Source: Cloeon dipterum
Lineage: Eukaryota > Arthropoda > Insecta > Ephemeroptera > Baetidae
NCBI RefSeq assembly: GCF_949628265.1
Contig: NC_088789.1
Coordinates: 1,488,001-1,552,000, forward strand
Direction: 5' to 3'
Length of the DNA: 64,000 nucleotides
The position numbers and the translations under genes are program-made. Shown here one piece after another: positions 11,001 to 21,680 of the stretch. Within the stretch, counting starts at the first letter, position 1; each line of letters begins with the position of its first letter. The notes under the pieces were generated by a model. That model ran no database searches, had not been told where the DNA came from, and worked only from the letters and a program-made list of their open reading frames with translations.

Positions 11001-14000
11001 CCCTAAAATCCAATTTTCCGAATTTTTCCGGCTACGCCCCCTTTTTAGCAAAGGAAATTAATTGCTGTCAGGGTGAGAAAAATTAGGAAAATTTAATTGT
11101 GAGAAGATTAAAAATGGTACTTTTGAGTCTTAAAAGTAATTTTTTATTTTCTCAAAAATTGCAGATTTTCGAAAGGGGTCCGTGTTTGTCCTGATGAAAA
11201 TTCCCCAGTTGATAGCGGCGTCAAAAACTGGCTATGTTCAGAAAGCTGATTAATATCCAGTTTTTATCCTATTAAGCTAATTTTTGTCAAATTTTCCATT
11301 TTCGCACAAAATTCGTCTGAAAATCTCAAAAGACCGTTAGGGAACCTTTAAAAATGTTAAAGGAAAAATTAAAATACCCAAAATAAAGTTAATTTATTCG
11401 AGAATCATCGAAAAAAAATTTCATTTTTTAAAATCTATACGATTTTTAGATGCAAACTCGGTCCCTTGTTAAATGATTTTGCGGGAAAATTCACTATCAT
11501 TCCTCTTTAAAAAAATGCATGTAAAATTTCTTAATAAATATCAGTTCTTGTAGTTTTATAAATATATTGAAAAGGATATCAGTGCTGTGATGCAGCCCAT
11601 AACAGCACCGAGGAAGAGGGAGAGTGAGAAGTAACTGAAGAAATTTCCAACTGCCTTCATTAAAGCATTGAACTCGAACGTTCCAGATCCAGAGTGTTTG
11701 GAGTAATTTTGAATGGCTCTGCAAACAGAATAAATAAGTTTTAATTTAATAATTTTTAAAATAAATAAATCACATACCCGCTAAGAACCATGGCCACGGC
11801 GTCGTTCAAAACACTTTCTCCGAAAACAAGTGCGTACAAATTAACGTCGACGTGTAGGTCGTTGAAGATGGCCAGCACTGTGACTGGGTCTGTGGCCGAG
11901 ATGATCGAGCCGAAGTACAGCAGGTCCAGGAAAGTGAAGCTGCTGCTGCTTGGCATCAGCTGAACCGCACCATACATCACAGCTCTGTGCGTTAAAAATT
12001 CATGAACTGTTTATTCACGTAATAAATATATAAATAATAAATTACCCAATGACAAAGGAGGAGATTGTGGTTCCTAACATTGCGTATGTTAGAATTGCAC
12101 CAAGATTGCGGAAGAAATATCTCTGAAAGGACAAAAGTATATTTAGTAAGTGCTTATAAATTTACCAGACCAAATCTTACTCTTTTGAGACTGTAGCCCG
12201 CGTGGAAAATGATTGGTGGCAGGATGATGTTGAAGAAGATTTCAGGATCGAACGTTGCCTGAAAATAGAATCGTTAGAAATCGTCAAAATTGAGGCAAAA
12301 ATCAGTCACCTTCAAGTCAATCTCATTCTCTTCAATGTCCTTGATTTCGCCTCTGAAAGTGTAGGAGTAGGTCTTGTTTCCAACATTCTTTGTGGGGAAT
12401 TTAAGGAGGAGGAAGTCAGGGGGAAGAGACTCGTTGTAAGTAGAGCCCTTCTCGGGCACAACCATCTCGTGCACAAGTTGTCTCCCGACATCGCCACCCG
12501 CGTATCGGATGATGGCTCCAATGATGAGGCCTGCGACATAATTTAGATTCAAATTAGAAGGTTGTTCCGGATCAGGGGGGAACCTTTCAGGGTTCGCCAA
12601 TTTTGCAACGCGCAAAAACCACCAGTTTTGGGTATTTCCGCATTTTTCCGAATTTAAACCTGAAAAGGTTATATTTTGCGCCAAATAAGGCAGAAATTTA
12701 GGAAAATAACGATCAGTGTCAAAATTTTCGGTTTAATGCAGCATTTTTTCCGGAAAATGCGGGTTTTTGCGCACCCTGCAAATTTTAAAATAGGAAAAAA
12801 ATAAAAAATATCAATTGGAAAATTATAATAACCAGAATAGTCTGTCACAAGCAGCTAAGTCTGCAAATTCTACTTATGTAAACAAGCAGTAACGAGATAG
12901 TTGTACACGAATTGTGTTTAATAAATTGGATTGATTGAAAATTATAATATATTTTTCTTTCATTTTCTTTCACAATATTAAATAATTAAAAATAGACCTG
13001 TCTTTTTATTATTAGAAATGAGCAATTTGCTATGACTCATAAACATGTTCCCTCCCTGACATCAGAAAATGAATTAATAAGCAATATTAATCGCTTACTG
13101 TTATCGTGTTAGATTTTATAGGATTTTCCTATCTATTTTGATCCCAATAACTATAGTAGGTTGATTACAAAATTTTAAAAGCTACAATGAATTCAAACGC
13201 ATAATGCATCTTGTTCAAAGAATTGTAAGTAATGATGAAATATTTATCAGACATAATAAACAAATAATGTTTTAGAGACGCACTAAACAACTGAATTTCT
13301 GGTCGAACATTTTTTATTTATGTACTATAGTTAATATCTGAATTTGTTCCTCTAGCACGCTAAATAATGCAACGATAGATTCAAATAGGTGTCTATTTCC
13401 ATGTGTTTGTAATCCCAAAACAGAGTTCAATGCTCCAGTTGGCAAGAATTTTTTAATTTAAAACGCCTACAACCGAATTTTTAAGGAAAATGTCATGCTA
13501 AAACAACACTATTTTATTTAAAATATTTTTCCGTCTACTCCCAAGCCTAAAATTACCCATTATTCGGTTCAAGTAAAATATCAGCTCTTTTTATGCGCTA
13601 GAAAAAACCGCATGTCAAAACGATAAGAAAATGTCAAGTCGATAAGAACTTACTAATGTGCGTCATTATTTAAAAACCCCAGGAAATTATGAAACAAAAA
13701 ACTCAAAATTTTAATCTTAACTCTGCATTTTTAAATTATTTAAACCCTTTAGGATTAAGCTAAGTTATATTAATCGTGTATTTAAATATCCGCCGGCTGC
13801 ACTCCCATTTAAGCAGATCAAACATCATGCTAAATAGGGCGTCATCCTATGAAGATTGCATAATGTTACAGGTGCACGCATCACGTGTTGGCGTGTTTTA
13901 ATGTTATACACATAATAGAGGAATAAACGTGCATGACACTTCGAATTAACACATATAAAATCAATTTTTCATCAATCGATATATTCTTTGCACCATCTAT

Positions 14001-14367
14001 ATGCCGAGAAAAAGAAGAATAAATTTGTTATGACAAAGACGGAAATTCTTTACAGGTTCAAACTGCAGAGCATTTAAACTACATTGACGCAGGCATGCAA
14101 CATTAATTCAAACACGTACGTACCATAAATAACAGCGAGACCAGTTTCGTGAAGGAAACGCAATCTTCTGTGCTTGAACAGCCAAACTGTGAGGACGGTT
14201 AAAATAAGGAGAAACGTGTAAAGCAACAAATTTAAGCTGTCTATTCGATGAGTGTTCGAAGCTAAAACATCACGTTCAATGTCACTAGATTCTCCGCAAC
14301 AGGAACCAACAAAAACGCAAATTAAAACTAGGATCTTCAGCGAGCAGCTCCTCCTTCGTGCCGCCAT
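8098..14367 (-). CDS. SLC9A6: Endosomal Na+/H+ exchanger, NHE6/7/9 class
   Basis: Multi-pass exchanger swapping lumenal H+ for Na+/K+ to set endosomal pH. Fourteen coding exons on the minus strand: 14367-14124, 12530-12310, 12258-12181, 12122-12046, 11984-11778, 11718-11580, 10784-10679, 10624-10422, 10371-10260, 10205-10052, 9997-9946, 9827-9792, 8663-8430, 8247-8098; about 670 residues, normal for the class. It begins with a signal-like helix ([15 protein letters not shown]), then [20 protein letters not shown] and [17 protein letters not shown]. Core motifs include [38 protein letters not shown] (the conserved ND acid), [12 protein letters not shown] and [13 protein letters not shown]. The tail region [14 protein letters not shown]...[10 protein letters not shown] matches NHE6/9 rather than plasma-membrane NHEs. 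The intron after residue 322 is U12-type. The final exon is the least certain part. I cannot separate NHE6, 7 and 9; insects usually have one such gene. Confidence 0.93.
8739..8794. repeat. 56-bp hairpin in exchanger intron
   Basis: Begins CAGCAAGAAATT and ends AATTTCTTGCTG, a perfect 12-bp inverted repeat with partial pairing inside. It lies in the intron between the exons at 9792-9827 and 8430-8663. Probably a MITE remnant. Confidence 0.65.
9085..9485 (+). repeat. Dispersed repeat family A, copy 2
   Basis: Same landmarks in the same order as 4066-4530 (TTTTTGGGTATTATTTCC, AAATTTTCAGACAAATTTTA, TTTTTGACGCTACTATCAAC, AAGCAATTAATTTCCTTTGC, GGGCACTTTTGATC), plus a C10 run at 9119. It lies in an intron of the exchanger. 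Confidence 0.8.
10785..11579 (-). other. U12-type AT-AC intron of the exchanger
   Basis: The exon ends ...GCA CTG and the intron opens ATATCCTTTT, the exact U12 AT-AC 5' splice consensus. No GT donor exists in the neighbourhood before the frame closes. At the other end, TTTTCCTTGAC (branch motif; TCCTTGAC at 10795-10802) lies 11 nt from a terminal AC (TGAAGCTTAC), followed by TTG ACC AAG. The join reads GCITAL / [14 protein letters not shown], matching the family with phase 0. The intron is 795 nt and carries repeat A copy 3. Confidence 0.93.
10925..11425 (-). repeat. Dispersed repeat family A, copy 3
   Basis: Reverse-complement copy of the repeat at 4066-4530: TAAGTGCCCTAAAATCC, AAAGGAAATTAATTGC, GTTGATAGCGGCGTCAAAAA, then AAAATACCCAAAATAAAG and GAGAATCATCG. 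It lies inside the U12-type intron. Confidence 0.8.
12531..14123 (-). other. First intron of the exchanger
   Basis: 1.6-kb intron with good sites (GTACGT donor; TTATGTCGCAG acceptor) splitting the Gly codon of [12 protein letters not shown]. Its left end holds a repeat of family G; the rest is AT-rich without visible structure. Confidence 0.85.
12575..12785 (+). repeat. Dispersed repeat family G, copy 1
   Basis: Contains AGGGTTCGCCAATTTTGCAA, CGCAAAAAC, CCAGTTTTGGGTATTTCCGC and ATTTTTCCG. A related stretch occurs inverted at 33680-33845. Non-coding. Confidence 0.6.
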
Positions 14368-14587
14368 GTTTAAAATCTAAAAATAAGTAAACATTTCGCC
14401 GGTAAACAGCGCCGCTGGTGGAGAACACCACCAGTGAACTACGCAGCATCAGTAATCAATATTGAGCTCAACCAATCAGGAGCGAGCAAATTTTTGCCGG
14501 GAAATCTAGCTTTAACGCCCGGTCTTATAACTCTCCACCTGTAAAGGGAGTAGAGGATCGGATTAATTTGGCAAAATTCCGGACGAG
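14368..14587. promoter_or_regulatory. Shared divergent promoter region, exchanger and PBK
   Basis: Only 220 bp separate the start codons of the exchanger (-) and PBK (+), so both 5' leaders and core promoters must lie here unless an unseen 5' exon exists. It includes AACCAATCAGGAGCG (CCAAT box) near 14470 and GCGCCGCTGGTGGAG near 14410. No clear TATA box. Confidence 0.7.
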
Positions 14588-15820
14588 ATGAGTGCAGGTG
14601 ACTCTCCAATTGTGACAAAAACTCTCAACAACAGCGGCGACTTCAAAACGCCAACCAGGAAAATCGCTTCTGACAAGCTAAACCAGAGTTTAGTGGAACG
14701 CACTCCAATCCCAATCCCACCGTCGCCGTTACTGGAGAAACTAGGATTTGGCACAGGTAAAAATTGCTCAATAGCAACTTTTATCAATTAAAATGGTTCT
14801 AAAAGGTTTGGATATCAGTTTTGAATATTTAAATCGAGTGTAAGCTGACGAATTTTCAAAGTTGCATAAAACGAGATTTATGAAATACTAAACCACATAA
14901 ATCGCTTTTTCAGGAGTGACTGTGTTTAAGTTGAACAGAAAGCCACAAGGGTCAGGAGTTGCAGCTTCGCCATGGGCAGTGAAGCGCGTGGCGAGTACAT
15001 CCAAGACTAATCAGGTTCTGACAGAAAGGCTGGAGCGAGAGGCACAGATCCTTCAAAAACTCGACCACCCGAACATCATCGGCTTTAGAAAAATGCAAAA
15101 GCAGAAGGACGGACGCCTGTGCCTGGCCATGGAAGAAGGAGGGGTCTGCTTGATGGACTTGATCGAGGACCAAAAGGACGAGTTTGATAAGCCATTTACC
15201 GCTGACATCATCATGAAGGTTGCCCTCGACATTGCCAAGGCTTTGAGCTACCTGCACGAGGACCAAAAGCTGGTCCACGGTGACATCAAGAGTCAGAATA
15301 TTTTGATCAAAGACGACTTCAAGATAGCCAAGCTGTGCGACTTTGGAACCAGTCTGCCAATTGGTCCTGATGGCGTGGTCCAAGGAGATTATCATTGCTC
15401 CGAACCGTGGTCTGCACCAGAGGTCGTCGACTTCTACGGCGAAGGGGAAGACGAAGAAAATTCTCCCATCAAAGGACAGACGAAATGCGTCATCACAGAA
15501 AAAGCAGACGTTTTCTCTTTTGGCCTGGTTATTTACGAGATGCTTGCCTTATTCATCCCCCATATGGACACTGACGACACTGCTAAAAGCTTTGATGAAG
15601 ACGCATTTTATGGAAAAATAGGTATGATATTCTATTTTTACTCAATACCAATCAATTGATTACCTTTGATTTGCCAGGATCCCGACCAGACCTTCCAGAC
15701 ATTCAATACGACGCGAGTTTCAACGACATCTTAGGCATATTTTACTCATGTACCGAGCACATTCCTGAAAAACGCCCTTCCGCCAAACGCTTGGTGCAAA
15801 TCCTTAGTGGTGATGCTTAA
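14588..15820 (+). CDS. PBK: PBK/TOPK mitotic protein kinase
   Basis: Serine/threonine kinase of 339 residues related to the MAPKK-like, mitosis-activated PDZ-binding kinase. Exons 14588-14756, 14914-15621, 15678-15820, all GT-AG and in phase. The N-terminus has FKTPTR (Thr21), matching the CDK1 site FKTPSK at human Thr9, and RTPIPIPPSPLLEKLGFGTG leading into the glycine loop. PWAVKR holds the ATP-binding lysine. The catalytic loop is HGDIKSQN: HGD instead of HRD, as is usual for this family. The metal motif is CDFGTS, a normal DFG, where I recall DVG in the human protein. EPWSAPE is the APE region and KRPSAKRLVQIL closes the domain. The C-terminus is SGDA, so the TDV-type PDZ ligand that named the vertebrate protein is absent. 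Convergent with Chk2. Confidence 0.96.
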
Positions 15821-16701
15821 AACAAAATTACTCTCTATTCTTTGATACTATATAAATTATTATTTGTTCTATAAAAATTAAATTATTTAACTAACCAAGC
15901 TAATGTGGTATGCTAATTAGTGCTAATATGGGCTCAAATTTATTCAACTGTGGAGATGTGGCCTTGCATCTGAAAATTGTTTTTTTCTTACTCAATTTCA
16001 TGCTATAATAGAAACAGATTATTTGTTCATTACCTAGGGCGCTTTTCATAGCCGACTAGCGAATATATATTTTTGGTGACTGTTTTATGATTTTTGGTAC
16101 AAGGATTGATTATTATAGCTGTAATAGACAACACGAGGCAAGCTGCGTCTTGCTCGAAAGCTTTCCAGGATCTTCATTCAGTAATATTTTGTCAAACAGT
16201 CGTTACGATTGCACCATTGCATGGTATTACTTAAAATTGTAAGTGTGCGAATATTTAAATAACCCATATTATACACTACAAGCAACTTTAATATTAAGTA
16301 GGCGTTTGTAAGGAAATAAAAATAAAGCTTAATTATTTTATCTTATGTACAATCTTTCATTTGAGCAGCTACATCGTAAAAATATTATTTTTTGTTCTTC
16401 ATGTCAAATCTGATCTGTTTTCCATTGTCTGTGTGTAAGAATTCATAAAATCGATTTCTGAAAGATGATGTAACTAGGAGTCTCCAAGGTTGAGCAATGT
16501 TCTTTCAGAAAACTTTCACTAATTTTGTTTTGATTCGTCTAAAAACTTTTTTAAATAATTAGGACCGACTCAAAATCCAAAAAACATTGTTACATAAACA
16601 ATGTATCTAAAAAACTAATGAGGATACATACCATCAAAAGTGGTGAGCATTACATTCTTTTATAAAAAGTGTAAAAAATTATCTTCAGTTGGCGGTAACC
16701 T
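15821..16701. other. 3' regions between PBK and Chk2
   Basis: AT-rich spacer between two convergent stops. AATAAA signals on the plus strand near 16315-16325 could end PBK transcripts. No gene or repeat recognised. Confidence 0.6.
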
Positions 16702-19700
16702 TCAAAATGCGGTGCACTTGGATGAGGATGGCACTGGTGAGATCCTTTCGCTTGATGACTTTTCCACCTTGGCAACTTTGGCAGGCGCAGGCTGTGTGTT
16801 CTGGTCGCTAAAGCGAGGAGGAACTGGCGATCCATGTGGCCTCTTGCAAACCTCTTTCACCACCTGGAAATTTTTCTCCTGTGAATAAACAAGCAATTTA
16901 TTTAGTGATGTTAACTAACAGGGAAGTGTAAAGCGCACTAGCAAACACACCGCAAAAAAGTCCTCAAATCATGCGACCTAAGGATCGTCAGTGACAGGAA
17001 AATTATCGCCAAATGTGCTCGCAATTATTGAAAAAGCATAAAAAATTAGCCCCGGAGCAGATTTCAGGTTGGGGTACCCTGAAAAAGGTAGTTAGAGCAT
17101 CTCAGGTAAGAGCCCAATTAAAGACCTGTCCGATGAGGGGTCAACGATCAGACGAGCGGCCGAATTTTAATGAAAATAAAAACATCTTCGCCTGTGAGAA
17201 TTTCGTGCAGGCAAAAAATGGAAAAAATCATTTTGATTTTTCTATGGCCGCACAAAATTTGAAAATTGGTTTCCAGACCAGCGGCGATGGAGCCAGTAAT
17301 ACTCTTTAAAGATTCCTCCCTTAAAAAAACCGCATATAATATTCGATTTCTCAAGTTAAAAGTTAAAAGTGGAAAAATCAAATTTTTGAAAGTTTAAAAT
17401 TACCTCCTGGGATTATAATTGGATCGGCTCGTATTTGGTCCTAAAATGATTCCAGATAAATTTAGAATCGACCAAGGAGCCATTTTTTCGAAATTTTGTC
17501 CTGATCAAGAGATATGACTGGCAAAAGTTATTGAAAATTTCGACTTTTTCGAAAATTGGGCCGAAAAAAATTCTTGAAATTTCTAAAAAAGGTCTGATTT
17601 TAAAAATCCACACACGGTTGGACGCTCCTCACTGAGAGGCGTTGATTGGTACCGTCCGGACCATAGGGCCCGCCTAGACAAAAAATAAAGTTAAAAAAGT
17701 CACAATTCGCATTTTTTTCAACTTTAAAAATTAAAAAACTAGACTCCTATGGGTCGTTAAGTACAAACCCAAAGTAAGTTAGACTCGCTGTGAAATTCTG
17801 CATCTTTTAGGCCCTTTTGCCGCTTCCAAAATTGGCGCTATTTTAAGTTACGGATTTGGTTTTCGATTAAAAATACGCCTTCCCGCGACAAGCCCTTCAA
17901 TTCAGCAGGTTAAGAACTTATCACTCACATTGAACCAGGCCGATTGCATGAGTTCAGTGGCTCCCAGACGCAGATTTGGATTCAACCTGAGCATGTTGCG
18001 GACAGTTAGTTTAGCAGCGTCGGACACACTGTCCCACTCAGGCCCGTCCATCTTCAGTTTTCCAGACAAGATCTCCTGCTTCAACTCGGAGGGTTCGTGA
18101 CTGGCAAAAGGCATTTTCCCACTCAGGCTTGAATAATACAAGTTAGAAATCAGCTTCTTTCGATCGACAAAAATTCTCACCATACAAACAGGGTCACACC
18201 CAGAGACCAAATGTCGACCTTTGACGAGTAGGGTTCCCCAGCTGCTCCTTCTGAAGAAATCACTTCTGGGGCAACATATTCATAAGAGCCACAGCAGGTG
18301 ACCGCTTTCCTTGACTGGGAGACCATCTTGGAGAGGCCAAAATCAGCCAGTTTTATTGGGCTGTTGCGAGTATTGTTGCAGACTAGGATGTTCTCCATCT
18401 GGGACACAAAGGCTTTTATATTTTAGACAGTCCCTTTATTGTTATTTTTAAAGATATTTTGGCACACTTTGAATAAATCCCGAACGCTTCCAAAAATTCA
18501 AACCAGAAATGCGAAAGTGGTGCCGCAGTTGATTTTTTTTCCTAAGAAAAATATGAATTTCTAAATATTTTCCACTTAAAATAAAAATAAACTGCAGCAC
18601 CTCGTAACGCAGGAATTTAAAAAAAAATGACAAATTTAATTCAATAATTTTCTGATTACATGTATTTACAAATATTCATTCTCCAGATTATCAATTCCTT
18701 CATGCACCATAATACCTTGACATCCCTGTGGATGATCGACTTAGAATCCAAATATTCTAAGGAGAGTAGGAGCTGGTAAAACCAGACTTTGCAGAGCTTT
18801 TCATCAAAGGGTTTCTGCTTCTGTTTGTAGAAAATTTGGGCCAAAGAGCCGCCTTGCATGTATTCCATGACAATGAAGGTCTGTCGCTCAACATCAATGA
18901 CATCTTTGACGGCCACAATGTTGGGCTAGATTAAATCGTCAGTTCTGGGATTATCTCACAATGTTTAATCTTACATGGTAAAGCGACTTGAGTATCTTGA
19001 TCTCCGCCTGGATGTACTGCTCCGAATTCATGCCCCTTGTTTTGAAGTCTTTGTCAATTCTCTTGACTGCGAATGGCTTGCAAGTGCTCTGTGTGAAACT
19101 AGTCGTTACAATCTTATCCCTAATAAACTAACTACAAGATACATTTTCATACGCCAAGTAAACAGTGGCACTTCCTCCTTTTCCCAGGGTTCTGGTGACA
19201 CGGAACCTCTCCAGCAACTCTGAAGGCAAGTCCTTTTCCAGCTCATTTTCCTTCCCAGCAAAGGTGAATTGGCACGCTGAAGAATCCCCATTAGTTATTG
19301 AATTGAATTAAAATTAACCCTTTACAAAGGCCTGAGGGGTCAATGAGACTGATGACATCATGATCCTGCAGCACCACCTTTCGCGGTCTGGAAGTCGAGG
19401 ATTCGCCGACCTTCTTTTTGTTGACAAAAGTGCCGTTGATGCTCTGGTCTTTCAGTACGACAGTGCCGTCCTCATTCCTGGTAATCTTGAAGTGTGTCCT
19501 GCTAATATTCAGCATTACTTCTGCAGGAATCTTGTGCAGTTTCTCATCAAATATAAAGTCATGCTCCTTTCTCTTGCCAAAGACGTGGCACTGCTCTGTC
19601 AGCTCGTCTGCAGTCATTCAGATTTGTAAAATACAGATGATTTTATAATTAAGCATACATATTCGAGGGAGATTGTAGGAATGCCACATTAAATATGCCC

Positions 19701-19824
19701 AGCAGGACGCTTTGCGTTCTTCCTTCTTGCTGCTCGCACTTTCCTGCGAGTATGGCTGAGTTTCAGGCTGGGTTGACTGCAAGATCACATCAACCTCGTC
19801 TTCAATTGCAGCCATTTGATCCAT
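16702..19824 (-). CDS. lok: Checkpoint kinase 2 (Chk2/loki)
   Basis: DNA-damage checkpoint kinase of 499 residues, activated by ATM. Eight coding exons: 19824-19659, 19607-19326, 19276-19143, 19088-18975, 18925-18716, 18398-18181, 18127-17929, 16878-16702. The N-terminus holds TQ, TQ and SQ at 18-27, a small ATM-target cluster. An FHA domain follows (about 60-150), with [16 protein letters not shown] and [11 protein letters not shown]. The kinase domain (about 165-440) has [28 protein letters not shown], an activation loop [14 protein letters not shown] and [19 protein letters not shown]. The loop Ser replaces the human Thr387. The basic tail (PAKVAKVEK) may be a nuclear signal. An acceptor (TTATTTTGCAG) just before the ATG implies a non-coding 5' exon upstream. 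The last intron carries repeat family B. Confidence 0.96.
16955..17640 (+). repeat. Dispersed repeat family B, copy 1
   Basis: Shares ordered landmarks with 47640-48260: GTCCTCA...GCGACCT, GTCAGTGACAGG, TTGGGGTACCCTGAAAAAGG, GACCTGTCCGATGAGGGGTC, AAAATTTGAAAATTGGTTT. It occupies most of Chk2's last intron (16879-17928). Non-coding. Confidence 0.75.
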
Positions 19825-19828
19825 TTTC

Positions 19829-21564
19829 CTGCAAAATAATAAATATATTAAATTAATTATACAACTTCAGTTGACAATAATTTGAAATTTTGTAATTTAA
19901 TGGTATACATAATGCAATCCAAAAATTTATTGAAGAAAATAACGAAGGATTAATCGGCAAAAATCAAACGAAAAGCTACGAATTTAACCTTTTCTGTGTA
20001 TCTGGTTTCCTGGCTGGCTATCTTCCTCTATCTAATAATATCCTGCACTCGGGTGAAAGTGCTGGGTTTCAGTCAGTGACAGATAAAATGGTGTCACATA
20101 CATAATAGCACAAAACTTAGTAGATACGACATTAATGTCATCGCAGCCAAAAGCCATAAAGCCCAATATACATATTATAACTGGGCAACCACCCCATAAT
20201 TACATATGTACATTATGTACTGCTAGTTGCAACACATCTTTTTGCAACAGATAAATCAAGGCAACATTTTAAAACCGTGTTTTAATAATATGTGCATAGA
20301 TACCCATTGAAGTTTTACGAATGTAAACACCAATGTTATCCCATCCCCTATTTAAAAATCAATTAAAATGCAACGGCCGAAAATACATAAATAGATACAT
20401 CGTGTATGTAAACATTATTTTTAATGTATAAAATGTCATACAAACAAACCTTAAGTGCGTACAGATAACAAAGAAGTCTTTGATAGGGCGTCCTTTTTAA
20501 GGTTCAACGCGACAGGAGAAGAAAACGATCGTTTTTCCAAGATTTAATGCATTTTCCCTCCAGCGGCGTGGGATGCGCACCGAGTGGCAGCGGCATGTGA
20601 ACTGATAAACTGGTGACTGGTGAGTGGTGAGATCGGCTCCCCAACCCGCCCCAAACGCAACATCAACAAGTTGTTGTTGTGCTGCGCTGCTGCGTGTGCG
20701 TGCTGCGACTCTGCGGCTGCGAGCGAGGCGTGCCGTGTGAACTGTGGGCCAATAGCCAATAGGCAATGCGAATGCGATTACGAGATTTTGTTTTGATTCA
20801 ACATTCAACCTGCTGTGGATTATTTTGACGTATGGGATCAGGAAGCGCGCACTGGGCGCGCGCTTTTTTTATAAAGAGAAATCCGGGAAAATTATTGTTA
20901 CCAATGCAGGAACTGATCCCTTATATTGATATTGTCAGTTATTGAAGCCAAAATAGCACTGTACATCTTTTAGTTAGCAAAGTTAGCACCGTCTCCTGTC
21001 TCCTTACTTAAAAACTTATTCCATTTCAAATCTGCTTGCTTATTGCATCCAACAATTCATCGTTTCACTTTGGATACTCATTTAATTATCTAATTACTTC
21101 ATTAATTTTAAATAAAATTTCAATATAAACTTGACACTAATATCATCAGAATTTTTCCACATAACATCATGAAGGCCTGAATTAGGGTGGTTTGCATCAA
21201 GTATTAAGCTGGTGATATCAACTGGCGCAAAAGTCGTTCTTTCAAGATTCAAAGATGAGTTTTCTTATGAGCAAGCATTTTATTTTAAAATTACAGTAGA
21301 TGAATACATTCCCCGCATAATATTATATAATTATGAAATTCGGAGGTACAAAACAGAGGGGGCGTCATTTTCCATTCAAATCTTGGAACCACCTTTGGAA
21401 TGATGCATGACGATGATGATTGTTTATTACACGAATGCTGTTTCATGAACGGTTACAGGAGGTGACTTTCGATTAAGAAGGGAAATTTCCTCGACAAGGT
21501 CATGATCAATGACTGCAATGAATATTATGCTTGTTATCTTAAAACAGAACCAAAACGGACAGAA
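19829..21564. other. Chk2 upstream region and spacer to squid
   Basis: Chk2's 5' non-coding exon and promoter should lie here, perhaps in the GC-richer 20500-20820, which includes ATTGGCCCA/CCAATAG motifs near 20750 and a GCGCGC cluster near 20850. The rest is AT-rich with no gene seen. 21400-21560 is the region downstream of squid. Confidence 0.45.
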
Positions 21565-21570
21565 TTTATT
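21565..21570 (-). terminator. Poly(A) signal of squid
   Basis: AATAAA on the minus strand, about 110 nt after the squid stop codon. Confidence 0.6.
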
Positions 21571-21680
21571 GATGAAATTGAATGCATAAATCATTACTCT
21601 CTAGTTAAATAAATTTAATAATACACAACACTCAATTGTGTAGCCAAGGCCGTGGAATGGACGTGCTCGTTTCCTCTGGC

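Noticed and set aside
20845..20875. GCGCGC hairpin followed by a T run, like a bacterial terminator
   Set aside because: Eukaryotic context and upstream of Chk2; intrinsic termination does not apply.
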